Shown: positions 47,101 to 62,100 of the stretch, piece after piece | Numbering within the stretch: position 1 is the first letter of the stretch | Layout: each line of letters starts with the position of its first letter | Assembly (NCBI GenBank): GCA_013397865.1 | Contig: VZTI01001133.1 | Span: 295,683 to 359,682 of the forward strand | Reading direction: 5' to 3' | DNA: 64,000 nucleotides | From: Struthidea cinerea | Lineage: Eukaryota > Chordata > Aves > Passeriformes > Corcoracidae | Notes under the pieces: model-generated | What the model was told of the DNA's origin: nothing | Database searches by the model: none | The model's input: the letters and a program-made list of their open reading frames with translations, nothing else | Made by a program: the position numbers and the translations under genes

Positions 47101-50100
47101 CTCTAAAGAACTACACAAAGAAAATAATTATTTGGCTAAGAGGCCATTCTAATTTCATACTTGCTAAAAACAAGTTTGAAAGATGCTAGTCTTAATTTTT
47201 TTGCACGGAGAGCATAGATACAAAGAGCTCTAACAATTTTATTTGCTGTTCTCTAGTCAAAGTATTACACAAATGCATGCAAGCATAACTGTAACACGAA
47301 AACACTACCTGAAGCACATACGCAAATAGAAGACAGTGATTAGTAAGCTACATGTAGAAATTACTTTCCCAATTATTTTATAATTTATAAGCAATTGTAT
47401 TTATCTGGGAATAGCAACTTTTATTGCAAAATATAATTCAGAAGCTTAGTGTGGTTATAAAAAACAGATCTTTTAAATTAATATTCCTTAATTCTTTAAT
47501 TTTTTTCAAGGAACTAGTTCCATGAATTTGATGGTCTTCAATTTCAACTCGCTTAAAGAGCAAGGACAAAATGCATTATAAGATGATTCTTTTTATTAAA
47601 GCCATGAGTTCTGTAACTTTGTTTCAGAGAACACTGATGTAGAAAAATACACAGACATATTGCTTCTCTTGGGCTTCCGATTATCTGTATTGCCCTGAAA
47701 ATTTGGTATTTGCTAAGAAGTAGCATCCTATCTGCAAACCTTTCTGGGGTCTTTTTAGTGCAACTTTCACATGTTAAGGACTATGGGCCACACTGTATTT
47801 CCCGGTCTACTAGGGCTCTGAAAGTTTGAAAACTACAGCTTTTTTGTGGTGTTTTTTTTGTGGTGTTTTTTTTGTGATGTTTTTTGGTTTGGTTTGTGGT
47901 TTTTTGTTTGTTTGGGGTTTTTGGGGGGTGAATGGTGAAACATATCTCCTGGCGTTAATAAATTTAGTAAAAGAATATGAGCAATGAAGACTTACTGTAA
48001 ATGTTGGGAGATACCAGGGTNCGAGGGTCCAAACCAAACGCTTTGTGGATGTGCTGCACGCCCTAGAGGGATCCAACGGCTAGCCAAAAGGAGGACCACA
48101 GGTAGCATAGCCGGCTTTTTCAGTCTAGTCTGAATTCTGCCCTCCTGCCAGCCCGGGGTCACCTCCCCGTGCCGGCCGTGGTAGGCAGAGAGACAAAGAG
48201 ACACCAGGGAAGAAGAAAAGTTTTACAACTGGTGGTGGTGGAGCAGGGAGAGAATGAAAACATAGTTCAGAAATACCTAAAATGCCAGTGAAGATTTAAT
48301 ACAGTGAATTATGAAGTATTTACTATCTTTTAAAATTATTTTATGGCTCACATGTGCTTCTGCAATTTGTGATACAGTCATTCATTAATCACTTTACATA
48401 AGGATGTACCAATTTAGGAATGACTGAATTACAGGCCAGTTTCCCACTGTCATTAGGGGATACAAGAAAAAATTAGATATAAAAAGATCCACAAAACCTT
48501 ATTGTTAACTTCTTTGAAAGTTATTATATTAATAGATTCAGACTTCTTCCATGAAAGAAGATCTGCTCCATTTTTAAAAGCATTAAATTCCAAGTTGTTT
48601 CAGTTATCAGTCATAATTTATTCAATGAGATTGTTAAAATACTCTAGATGAATTGTATTAGGGAGAATTTGCTTTAAATAATCTGGTAACATTTTGAATC
48701 ATAGTATGACTAAACAGCATATTTTTATATGTAAGTTTCCTCTGTTCATGCTAAAAATAACACACCTATTTTATTGGTTTCTACTTACAGCTCTTTCCAT
48801 AAATCTGTAGAGTAGCACTATTAGAATCCCATAGGAGGATATGCCTTCATCAGGGTATTACCTTTCTACGCAGTCTGACAGCCTGGATGTTAAGTTGGAT
48901 GCTGGAGCATCATGGCCACCTATTGCATATAAGAACCCATTCCAGGTGGTTACACCTACACCACCTCTTCTTTTTGACATCTGAGCACAGAGAGTCCATT
49001 TGTTTGTATGAGGATCAAAACACTCTACTGACTTAAGACAAGAACTTCCATCCCGACCACCAACTGCATAAAGCCTACAAAGTAAAACAAAAAAAAAAGA
49101 AGACAATAAATTTTGTCTGAATAACACAGTTTCTACTGAAACATGAAGGATTCCAAGTTTGTTAAAAAGGGAGGTTTAGACGGAGACTTTCAACTTTCAG
49201 TAGACTGCTCTGTTGTGAAAACTCAGGAAAGATTTTGCTCCAATCTTTTCCTATTGTAACGATCAATGCATAATAACAATAATTTACAGAAAATTGAATA
49301 TCTTACACAGCATTTATGTTCCAACCTATGCTATAACTAATAATTTCAAAATTACGTGCATGATTTGCTGAGTCAGAAGGACAAATTCATTAGTGGATCT
49401 GTGCATGCACCACCTCTACCCTGCCTCATCTTAGGCATTCAAGTGCTTTTCTGGACCTGGGTTTTAGTTCATGACTGACAGCACTACTTTAAATCCCTCA
49501 CACCCACTAGGTGGCCCAACTTGCTTAGTCCTAACAAAAAGGTTTCTAGCATTTGGTACAAAGAAAGGATTTCAACTATTTGGAAGGGCTGAAATGAATG
49601 AAAAAAATTGGGTTTAGGAGGACTCAATCACTGATGAACCTTTAAAACTAATCAAATAATCAAACTTGATAAAGAGTTTATGAACAGAGCTTTTGAGCAA
49701 CCTAGGAATAGCAGCAGACATGCCCAGCGCTATAATTTGGAAAAGTAGGAACACAGAAGCCATTCTAAAAGGGAAGCAATGCATCAGAAGTAAAATCCAG
49801 TACGAGATCACCTCAAATAACATTAACAAAATATTTTTAGAGCCTAAGTGTGGCTAAATAATCAAATAAACATTAGATACTGCATATAATGGTAGTGTGA
49901 ACAATTTACAACAGTTACCATGAAGCACTATTCAAGATGTCCTCAGTTTGGGTAATACTAGTGTTTGGTTTTTTAAATATACTGACCAAGGAACTTAAAT
50001 ACAAACATCTTGTAAATATGGTTGATCTAGTCCTTCTCAGTAACTATTTTAATATGCGTTAAAAACATTCCATGGAAGTTTCTATGTTTTGCAATACAAC

Positions 50101-53100
50101 TTGTTTAAGGTAAGGAATGTACTGAAGGTTACTGTAAACTCTGTTGCAGTTCCACAAACTAAAATCATGACTACAATCAATCCTTTATGCAACATAACAT
50201 TTATGAATCTCCCAACTTTACCTTCCCTCGAAACATGAGAGAGTTTTTATCACTTACACAGTGATTTCACACTCTGGACATGGAGAGAGACATATTAATT
50301 TCTCTATATGAAGGTTTTGATCCAACCATCTGAAACTTACCAAGTTACACAGACATTACAGGAAAGTGCAGAAGTTACTGCTCCTGCATCTGAAATGCTG
50401 CATGCATTTTAAAGTTGTCAGTTGTAGTGATCTTTTGTTGTTGCCTCCATTAAGAGTCCAGGCAATGTTCTATAATAATAGGGAAATGTGAGGCTCTAAT
50501 TCTGGTGCTTTTCATCACACCTGGGACCCTCTGCTGGATAAATAGCAAGCTTTAGACCTAACTTAGGTATCTGAGACTGCAGTTTCAAGGCAGCCAAGGC
50601 ACTCTGCTTGCTGGTTGTTCAAGTTCATCCCTCCTTCCTGTAGGAAGTAGTGAGCATTTCCACTCATTCTTGGACTCATCCCAGATCTCACAAAACCCTT
50701 TGTAGGTGCCTTTCAGCAGTACTAATTTACCAGTGACTAGGCTTCCAAAATAAAAAAAGTGTGAAAAACCTTTTTTACCTGACAGCATTCAAATAGCTCA
50801 AGGGAGATGCATCAGACAGCACATAAGCAGGAAGTGCAAATTCGTGGATAATAGAGTGTAAATATTCTTCCACAACCACAGTACTACTCAGTAAATCAGT
50901 ATCTTTGTCTACTGTGGTATTCCTGTAGTCATGCCGGCAAAACATGACTTACTCCTCTCTCCACCCCCAAAGCAGAGGCACTTCTTTAATAAGAATTGCA
51001 TCTCCAGCTGTGTAGGTGCATACCCAGGTGAAACTAAGCTTAATTAAGGGTGAGAAACTGAATTTGTTAATTTAGTTTGAATTGCTAACTTAGCTTAGTT
51101 AATCATTGGTTAGCCTTAGTATAAGGGCATTCATCAACAGCAACTCTGAATCTGCATTTCTGTAGCTTCAATAAACCACACTGTTTGTGGATCTGTGATT
51201 GTGAAAGTATTGACTGCAACCAGACTTACAGTGCTGAACTGGTTATAAACAGAAATTAGGCCCAGCTGCATCCAGTCCCTCTGATTTCTGGGGAATGGCT
51301 GGAATACAAGAGGAATACTTTCTGCCAAATTTCATACTCTAATGCAGCAGGTTCTTGGTATAAGAAGGATCTTGCCATACTGGAGCAAGTCCAGTTGACG
51401 GCCAGTAGGGTGATGAGGGCACTAGAACACTTGGCATACAGATGTAGTGATGCGGAGAAGCTTGACCCAGCACAATATCTTTTCTGTGAATGAAGAAACT
51501 TGGCTATTAATGCTACCAACTGGTATCTATCAAGAGAAATTATTAATAGTCATTTAGGATGGTCCTGTAATTACATTAAAATAATGAGATTTTAAATTTG
51601 AAAACAGAAATTGCCTTCACATACTTTCCATTTAATATTGCTACACCAACAGTGCTCCTGGGAGTTGACATACTAGCTACGAAGTTCCACTGACGAGCCT
51701 GTGGATCCCATCTTTCTACTGTATTCAGGTAGCTCCAGCCATCATGTCCTCCTACAGCATACATGGGACCTTCCAATACAGCTACTCCTAAAATACAGAT
51801 ATGAAAAAACAATCGCTTCTGGATAAGAGGAATAAAGATCAGAATTTCTTAGTGACAGTCCAGTGTGCACCGCAAAAAACAAACAAACAAACAAACAAAC
51901 AAACAAACTCAAAACCCAAAAAACCAAAACAACAACAACAACCAAAAAAAACCCCCAAAAAAACCCCAAAACCAAAAACAACCCAAACAAACAAACAAAC
52001 AAAACAAAAAAACACCCAACCTACCAACCAAAACAAACAAACAAAAAAACTCAAAACCCAAAAAACCAAAACAACAACAAAAAACCAAAAAAACCCAAAA
52101 CCAAAAACAACCCAAACAAACAAACAAACAAAACAAAAAAACACCCAACCTACCAACCAAAACAAACAAACAAAAAAAACCAACAAAAAAAATTCTTTTG
52201 GTAGCTAATGCTACCAAATACAATCTTCAATACAATCTGAAGGAGAAAAGACATTGAATAAGCAGTTGGCATTAAAACAAAATTTCCACCCTCCTAAACT
52301 TAACTTCCGAATGTTGTTTTGACCAGTCCTAAAACAGGTAACCTTTAAAAAATATGCAATCAGCCTTTACAGAACTGTACATACCAAGACCGTGACGATG
52401 AGTGGACATAGGTGGCATTACACTCCAAGTTTTTGATCTAGGGTTGTAGCACTCCACAGTATTCAGTGTTTTCAGTCCATCTCTGCCACCAACAACAAAC
52501 AATTTATCATCTAAAACTGCAACTCCAAACTGTAATCTTCGTCCGTTCATGTTTGCAACTGGAGTCCATGTGTTGGTACGAAGTTCATATTTTTCAATGC
52601 TTGTAGCTCCTGAATGACAATATATGCAAGTTATATATGGGAAAAAAAGTTTTGAAGTACTAGGATAGTTTTTATTTTAGCATTATGCTGATCCCACAAG
52701 ACACCATGATATCCCGCAGCATGTTTTTAAGTCTGTGTAGACAAATAGTCTTTTTTGACTTCCTCAGCAATTACCTGCACCATTACAAAGGATGAGACTT
52801 TCTTGGTACTTTTCAAGTCAAAAAACAGGTTTTGTAAATGCTTTGCAGAATCAAGCCTTTAGAAACAGAAATACTAGGAATATAAACCAACCATGTGGAA
52901 TGCAATCATATATTGAAATCAACTGTTTTGTAATATTAGACAAAAAAGCTGATGGTATGTGACATGAAGTACTGAAAAACAGCTTTAAAACAACAAATCT
53001 AAGAAAACATTTTCTCTGCCATAACTTTCCTAACTTTCCAGACCCCTTCGAATTACCATTAAAAAGTATGGAATTTTCTATGAAAAAAATAATCCAAGTA

Positions 53101-56100
53101 GTTGTGACAGAACTATTTAACAATTAGTCAAAATATTTTTGTTGTTTTGGGTTTTTTTTAAAGCATGTGCAGGTCACCTTTGTGGTCTTTCAGTAATTTT
53201 CTTCATTTTCCAAAGTACTGCCCCCTCAAGTAAAGAAAGATTAGTTTTCATTCAATTAAACTCACTACTCAGAAATCAGCTATTCCTACGGTAATTTCAA
53301 ATCAGAACTCTAGATTCCAGAACATTTACAGTATTATCAAAGATATATAGGCCTTTTTAACCTAATAAACAGTACACACCTTAGATATTTCATGTTCTGT
53401 ACTGCAGAATCCTTGAATTTTAGATTTAACAGGTTGTAAAAAAATCTATCAAACATCTCTTTTAAAAAGAACCAAAACAGCTCATCAACTAAACATTACA
53501 TAAGCCAATACCTTTTGTTGCATCCATGCCTCCAACTGCAAACAAAACGCCCACTGTAGATTTTCTAGGTTTGGTGCGAGGGCTTTGCAACATAGGTCGT
53601 CTCTCTGGCAACAGATGGTACTTCATTGCTTCCATAATGAGTTTTTGACATTCGATGTCATCCCTGAAGAGTGCGTTGTTCTCCATATCTGCCAGAAACT
53701 GTGAAAAAGAAAGAAAAGCAAACAAGCTGTATTGCTATAAACCACATGAAGTATAAAACCATGATTACCAAGATAATATTTTATACAAACACTTCTACTG
53801 CCTGATTTAAAATCTCTGTATTTTCAAAATGGCCATGTAAAAAAGGCTAGGGTAAAATTAAACTTCTAATAAACAGAACATTCACATTTTAAGCAAAAAC
53901 CATTACATAAATAAATTTAAAAAATAAATATTTAAAGAGGAAGGCCATCTGATCTTAATGGATGATTTAAGCTGAATGGTCCAAAGAAAGGAAACATAAT
54001 CCGCTCAAGTTCCATTGCCATGCAGGAATGCTCAAGAAAATGGAAACAGGCTCTGGGTATGTAAGTCAGTTTAACCTCATGCTTTTATTCCCAAATTCAC
54101 CCAGTGCAGAGGTCTGTAAAAGCCCATTCAGCACAGGCTGAATATTTTAATACATATTCTGTTCCTCACCCTGACAGTGACCAAGATCACAGTGTATCAA
54201 TTAATAAAAGCCTTTGTTAAAATTTTTATATCAAGATTGCAAGCAAATTTGGCAACTTTTAAATCTTAAATATACTTAAATAAAATTCAGCTAAAGACTA
54301 CTAATAGAAGTTTTTAAGTTCAAAGATTCTGGAGTAGTTTGTACGCCATATTTATCAAACTGCAGGGAAAAAATTTATTATTTGTTAGAGAGTCACAACT
54401 CTAATTATTAGAAGTCTGGACAACTGGCATTTTTCTGAGCTGCACAACATGACATGAATAACAGATAAAAAAGCAAATGAAATGCCCCACTGGGACTTGG
54501 ACAGTTGTCAGAAAAAGAGAGAGGAAAAAAGGCAGATGCCTCTGAAAATCCAAAATCCAAACACTTTGTGAATATTAAACATGCAAGTCCACAAACCAGA
54601 ATGAGATGTCATTGTTGAGCTGTTGACAGCCAACCACTAACAGGTACAGACCTGCTGTGACATCAGTCATCAGAAGTACCAAAGGGACTCACTGTGAAAC
54701 AGCTGGGCACAATATGGTGTGAATATCCCTGGCTTAAAGCTGCCTTAGGGCTGCAAAGTGGCAAATATGATAACCATGGTTCCAGAAGAGATACAGGTAA
54801 GTACAGATGACTAACCTGAACACCTCAGTATCAGGCAAAATAACACAAAATATGACAGAAAACATTGTAATTAACAATCATAAAGAGAATAAAAAACCCT
54901 TTCAAAGCCTTTAATCAGTGACTTTTCAGAAGATTGAGACTTTTGCAGCATTTCTCTAACTGGCTACAGTTCTCACTAAAACAGCAAATGAAAAGTGTTC
55001 TCATGTAAATTAGTAGAGGGAACTTAATCTCATTCTTTACTTTCATACCTCTCATTGTTTCTTCTTTTGACCCAAAAAACCACTTGTATCACTTCATAGG
55101 GACACTCTGTGATTATAAAAAGCTGTCTTTTAACTGCTAGTGTGCAATGCTACAGAATTACACACAGTTTAAAAATATATAAAAAAGAAATCAATGAATT
55201 CCTATTGTCCTAAATCAGGCACTGTCACAGATGCATGCATGAAAACTAAGGCTGTAACACAACATGACCAATTCAGACTTTCAATATATTTTCCTGATGG
55301 ACAAGCAGCATATAATATTTAAAGCAACACTATGTGTCAATGTGAGTTCTGCAACAACAAGATGCAACCTACATTTTCTACAGTTTCTAACCCACTCATT
55401 CTATAAAGAATTTCTCACAGCACAGAGTCTCAGTCTCTGAAAGCTATTCTATTCCATTTAAAAAGAAATGCAATCTTGCCTGGAGGCTCTTAAAACTAAA
55501 ACTACTATAAATATTCCTCACTCATGAAAGTACATTTTTTCCAAGTTTTATTATTTACACAGCTCCTTGTACTAAAAGCATTTCTAACAGCATTTACAAA
55601 TGACCCATTAGCATGAAATCATAGTAACTGCAAATCTGATAAGGAAAAAGGTAGTGCAGACACTCCAGTACTAAGCATTCCTCTCTAAAAGGAATCTGAG
55701 CCATCTTGTAATTCAGAAATTGCTAAATCATCTTTTTCATTATTTATCAGAGATGTAATATTTGCCACTTTACAGTTTAAGAGGCTGACAAATATTAAAC
55801 TCTAGCAAAAAGAAACTTACAAATATTTAGGACACTGCTTGCATTAACCAGAGAGATGACAGAATGCTATCTACAAAGAAATGCATAAAAACAACCAATA
55901 AAACTAACAATTCATTATAAGTTTTTTGCTTCCAATGCTACAGTTTCACAGTACTTCCTGAAGATTTTTTTGAAGTGTATCTGCATCTCTGCTTGCAATG
56001 GTTTTGGTTTCAGCAAGTTGTTCAATCTTCTAATTTAATTTCTTTCAAATACCTTTAACTCATCAACTATAAAACTGAAAATCTTTTAATTATGTTATAT

Positions 56101-59100
56101 ATAACATACTAAGTTCTTACATGCAGCTCTAAGAATCCAAATCACTATAAAATTTATGATATGTCACTATCAATATATTTATGCTATAGACATGATGCCC
56201 ACTGTAACCACAGTATAAACTAGAGAGGAATTGAACAATTTACTTGTGGAGCAAGCAGAGGCAGTCTAATGTAAGCCAGGAGTTTACTGAGATCTTTCCT
56301 CCTCTGTTCCAAATCATGTCGAACCCACGTAAGTAGTGCATTCAGTATAGTTTCTTCATTAGGAATATTCATGTCATCACTTGCTAAAAGCTTAGCAATT
56401 TCAGTGGCTGGCAATAACAGAAATTCCTGATTTCTAATTACTTCCATGAAGTTTTCCTGAAAAAGAAAAATATTTTAATAGAGGTGACATCATACTTTGA
56501 AGACATTTTATGGAACACCTGCTGTATCTTCCCCTCTTTTCCCTTCTTTCATGCCATCTCTCAGTTGTCCCACTGTAGTATGGACTTGGGAGGAAGACCA
56601 AAAAAAAGGTTAGAGTACTGAATTATTTTCACCCCATATCATTTCCCCAACTCAGTCATTCAGTCTCACAGACAGATGTTCTGAAACAACTGAAGAAAGT
56701 GTACAGACAGATATGAGCCATAGGTTGTGGGTGTTACTATCTTGGCACTGCAAAGTGAAGAAATACTTTCTGAAGTATAGTTAAAAAGATGCAGTTTGTT
56801 CCTGTTGTCAAGCAGAGAGCACAACATGCTACAACAACTGGGCACATGTAACTGTTTTCATTACTGCCAGATGAAAATGTGGCATTAAGTTTCCAGAGGA
56901 AATAAACAACACTAACAATTTTATTGTTGATTTAAAATAGAATATTTAAAGTTTATTTTACTATTTCGTAGGTTTTATACAATTGATCTGATTTGACTGG
57001 GGAGCAAAACATACAAAGAATCCACAATATTACACATGCCTTGCTACACTAACAATATTTATTTGGATAAGATTCAATCTTCTAACTTTCATCCTGTCAT
57101 TTTCAGCAACAAATCCTTACTTCTAAATAAGAAATTCATAATACGTAACACGTCCTACACTGATATCCAATTACTTCATAATATGAGGACTTGCAGCATA
57201 TTCTGTAAGGATTCTGATCAATTTAGGCAGAAATAGCAGAAGTATGTAGAAACACAATCAGCACCATGAAGTTACAGTGAAAAACCTGAATGCAACAGAA
57301 AAAGGTCACGTCTTTTCCCCATATACCTTTACAAGGCAGCGAAGAAAAGCAACGCAAAAGCAGAGAAGTAAAATCACAACATATTCTTGTATTTTGGTAG
57401 CTCAAACTCCAGCTAAATTAATACCCAAAACTAAGAGTAACTTCATGACGATAACAGTGTTACAATCAATATATTAAATGCACTGTGGATTGCTAGATAG
57501 CCAGCTAACGGGATGCTGGTTTTGGTCTGCGATCACATGCACCTCCAAAACACCTGGAGAACAAAATGTGCCAGATCCACAAACAGGGATGTCTAACTGA
57601 GCCTAATATGAAAATTAGCCTTACTTAGTAGTGTCTTGTTTAATGATTTAAAAAGAAAGAATTACATGCTAATAAAAAAACTGTAGATTAGAAGCACATG
57701 TTGGAAAAAAACATGATTTTTAGGTCCAAAAAGGGGAGAAACTTGCAAGAAGCAGCAAGAGATGCACTGCAAAACAGGTCTGAATTTAGTATTTAAAATG
57801 GCAACAAAAATGACAGTACAGTTTGGTATTATATATGCAGTGGGCATCATGACAACAAAGAAAAAAAGTTAACACTTCTTTTTTAATGCTTGGTCTAATG
57901 CTTTCAACGCTATACCTCAGTACTCCAAAGATATTGAGTAATAAAAAAAAAAAAGCTGAGCAAAGAGGAAAAAACTAACTAGGTGTAAGCAGTCCACCTT
58001 ACATGAAAGCCAGATGTATATAAGATGGCTACAAGGTGTGTAAGGGGAAAGATCAAAGTGACTCCACTCCATGGGTAATTCCAGAAATCAGGAAAATAAC
58101 TGAAAATGTTATTGGTGTGCATAATTCTACTTGTGGACGGAATTTGGAAAGAAAACTTTTACATTTAATATCTGAAAATACTTAATATCTGAAAATATTT
58201 AATATCTGAAAAGCTTTCCTACAACAAAGATCCAATTGTCTACACAAAAGAAGTACTTCCATGTGAAAGCTATAGTAGATTAGAAGGGAGATAGAGTTGT
58301 CTTTTCCTCTTTAATTCACTTAATTATTTGTATTACAAAATAAAAGTTAAAATTATCCAAAAAATGAACTAAAAACCAATATTCAGAAGCACTACACATG
58401 CATTGCTATTTATTTCATGCTGATATTAAATGCCTGGCAGTAAAATCGAATCTGAGAATTGATCAAAATTATTTCCACAGTTTAAACATGCAGTTCACAG
58501 GAATTCATATTCCACTGAGTTCATTTTTTCCACTGGCTGCTTTTTTGTTGGTTCTCTGTACTAGGGAGTATGCAAGCTGAAGCTGTGCTTTTAGTTTTGC
58601 TGAATGAACAGGCAGTGAACTCTGACAAAGTGAAACACCAACACTTACTACCTTAAACTTTCCAAATTGTCTATCCGTACCACAGGAAGGGGAAAGCACT
58701 TGCATGAAAAGCTCTTTTGTCTCTGGAGGCAACAACAAGCTGATCTTGCACAAGTCAGTCAGGGATCCTCTTTGGAAAGCTTTTTTCCAACTGGATTTCA
58801 TCACTTCAACAGCTGTTATGTGTAAAAAGCCTGATTTTCCTTCTTGTTGCTTGCAGGCCATTGCTTTCTGATGGGAACAACTTCCTCTTGCTCCCATTCT
58901 ATTTTTATAGCAGAGACTCCTTTTGAGCAGAGTATCAAAGCATTCCACTGGGAATACAGGCACTCTTTGTCCTACGTCTGGGTTTTTTTATAATCAGAAT
59001 CTGACAATTCCTCTTCCTTAACAGACAGGTATTCTGAAGACAAAAAGAAGGAGCCAGTGTATCTCCTAGCATTCTTAACCTTCTCATTAGCTTTTTCTTT

Positions 59101-62100
59101 CCTTCTTCTTATGGGAACTCTCTGTGGAAGAACAGGATATTTCAGAGAACAAACGGTCTGCAGTTTCAATCTCTTGCTTTCTGGTCCTGAAAGTAAACAG
59201 ATTTTCCCAAACTCAAAATCAGCTCCTCAAAGAGCTTGGAAACTTTATCAAATTAGTAGCCGGAGGCTTATGTACTAACTAAGACAGGGACATGCAGTCC
59301 ACATTCTCAATGCTCATTCACATCATAACCCCAAATCTATCCTTCAGCAACTGCATAATGAGTAATACTGATATTCCTGACCACAGATTTGCCTTGGACT
59401 TGGTACAGCGTAAAAAAATATTAGGAGCACATAAAAAATAAGATGTCATGATGCGTATTTCTAAATGATACTTAATCCCTCCAGTGGGATGCAGTGAGAT
59501 GGTTAGTCTCCCTGCACACTGTGTCAGAAGGATGAAAACCTTGGAGAGCATCAGACACCTGCAGGTTGAGAAGGACCGAGGCTGCCCAACAGGCAGCTCT
59601 AACCACGGAGCTCTGCTTAAACTCTGAACTTGGGCAACCAAAAGGCAAGAGGTGCTTGACTCACAGGATCTGAACGAGAGCAAACAGGAAATGTAATTTT
59701 GTCTGCTGGCTGCTTCAGTCCACTGGTCAACTAAGCATGAATTCACTAAGAACTGAGCTACCTGACTTCCTGGTAAGCTGTTAATAGTCAAACAGATGTC
59801 AGATACCATCTACTTTACTTTTATTCAGATTTGACTGATATGTTAAACAATAAACCAACCTAATACTTGCAGTGTGTGCACGGTTTGTTTAGAATACAGC
59901 TATTGCAGCTTGACTCCTCGCTGCACTGTTTCTGGATTCCAAAACAGACTGAGCAGCATGCAGAAACCTATTCAGTCTTGACAAGGCAGTACCGATCTTT
60001 TGTGCTAGGCAGGACTGAGGGAACTTGAAAGACAGAAATATCTTGGGTTTTCACAGGTGAAAAAGAAAGTGAATGAGTACTTTCCAAGTCAGTTGATTAC
60101 TGAGCAGGATATTTTGGACAGCAATTTCAGGTGCAAGAATGTAAAATCCTTGTTTTAGGCACTATCACAATCTTTGGTTCTGGCCTTTTGTGGAGAAAAA
60201 AAGCATTTACATTTCTCATCTCTTCATGCTCCCCACTAACAAAAGAAAAAACTGTCCCGGCTGTTGTAATAAAAAAAAGAGAAATTATCCCTCTTTAATT
60301 CCTCCTTCCAATCATAACTCCATATTTCAATGATTTTTTGTTACCCAACTACTGCCTTACAGGAGAAAGCAAGTCTAAATGTGCCACACCTTTTCTTCTG
60401 CAAAAATACCTAGTTTCTGTACTTGGACCCAATCAGTTACTCTGTTCTTTTAAGTTTTTCTTTTTATAAACATCCATTGGCTTGCTCAGAAATCACACAA
60501 GCTCCAAAACTAACTTTATCTGAATCTTGTAATACTATCACTGCTTGTGTACTTCTGAAGACTTCTGATGAAAATCAAAATGACTTTTCACTCTGCTTTA
60601 AGCATGCATAGCTGAGCAACAATGATTACACGGGGACTAACTCAGGCACTATCACACATAAAGTTTCGAATATCTCCTCTTTCTATTTTAGTTGTAAATC
60701 AGAAAGTTAAAATCTGGCTACTGAAGAAGCTACTGACACTTATCTAAGAACACCTCACTACTCACCACAGATATTTCATATTCTGGACATAACACAGGCT
60801 AGCTTTTCCTCATCTCAAAGTATTAACTTCCCTTTTGTTTACTTTTTTGTGGAAAAGGAGCTATTGGTTTTCAGTCAAGGCACACTATCAACTGTTTCAA
60901 ACAAACAATGTCAAAAAGGGGTGTTTGTAGTGACTTTGAAGACAGCAATAAAAATGCACAGAAGGCATTTTGTGCAAAAAGGCCTTTACAAATTTGTTAA
61001 AGCAAACAGATACAATACTGGCAAGTCTAATAAAATTCCTAAATTTGTGATTGTATGCCCCCAATACTGTATATAAACTACAACAAAACAGGATAACCTT
61101 GGTTCAAAAGATACCTTTACTGAGATACATTTCATGATTCTATCAACTCTATTTTAAAACTGTGATGCATAAAAATCAGAGTTGCTCTTTTTACAGCATT
61201 AAATTCACTACTAATCACTTCAGTTCGTTTCATGTTTCACTTCATGTACACTGAGGATTTTTTCAAGCTTTGATTTGTAATGCCAAAAATTGACCTGTTT
61301 TGATAAACTGTTCCCCTCTGTAAAAACAACTTATCAACTGTCAACACAGTAAACAACAAAGTAAGGCAACACTTAAGTCCTTTTAGCATAATATACATCT
61401 GTAATATGAAGAAATGCAGCATTAAAATCCTTCTTATTAAATTATATTTTCAATTGCTGATGCTTTCCAATGACTAATGTACTCAGACAGAAGAAGCCTA
61501 TTAAGAGAGGCAGACCTAGTGGGATAACTCACTGATTCATCCTCCAGTTTAAAAAAATGCTCATTTCACCTGAATTTCAAATCTTCATGTGAAAAGGTAT
61601 TTTAATGAAGCAGGTAAGATGATTACAAAATTATTACATGTGTCATAAAAACCTTTAAAACAGAGAAGTTGTTTTATTGGCAAAAAAGGTTAAATGGCAA
61701 TCAGGGGTTTTTTTCTGACAAAGAAGAACTCATAGAAAATAACATGTGTAAATTAGAATTTAAGTATTTTATACTATTCACTACCTTCTACTACAAGTAT
61801 TTTAAAAGAACCAGAACTATAAACTATACTCACTATAATCCCACACTGTTCCATGCAGCCCAATGCAGCATAAAAATAATTCCCTGTTTTAATAAGGAGA
61901 ATTTTGCCAGCTATTACAGGTGTACTTAACCCTTACACTCTGATACTTCTAAATGGAAAGAGCATCAAGTACCTAGAACTTACTAGTGTTGAACACTTTC
62001 TTTTTTCAAACAGCTTTTAAACAAATGAAATTACTTGGGGATTTATTTTAATTGAAGATTCAATTGGACTATACATTTCTATGCAGTTTCCATAGCAACA

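Larger units (their letters stand above)
46378..48861 (-). other. KLHL5: KLHL5 intron with 48-kb insertion-like block
   Basis: A 2.5-kb AT-rich intron. It holds a T/G-rich tract (47837-47935) and the GC-rich block at 48010-48205, listed separately. Confidence 0.6.

Noticed and set aside
51801..52257. Several 104-135-codon frames rich in K, N, Q and T, or in F, V and C on the other strand
   Set aside because: They are all translations of the G-free CAAA-type repeat in different phases. The repeat has few stop codons by composition.
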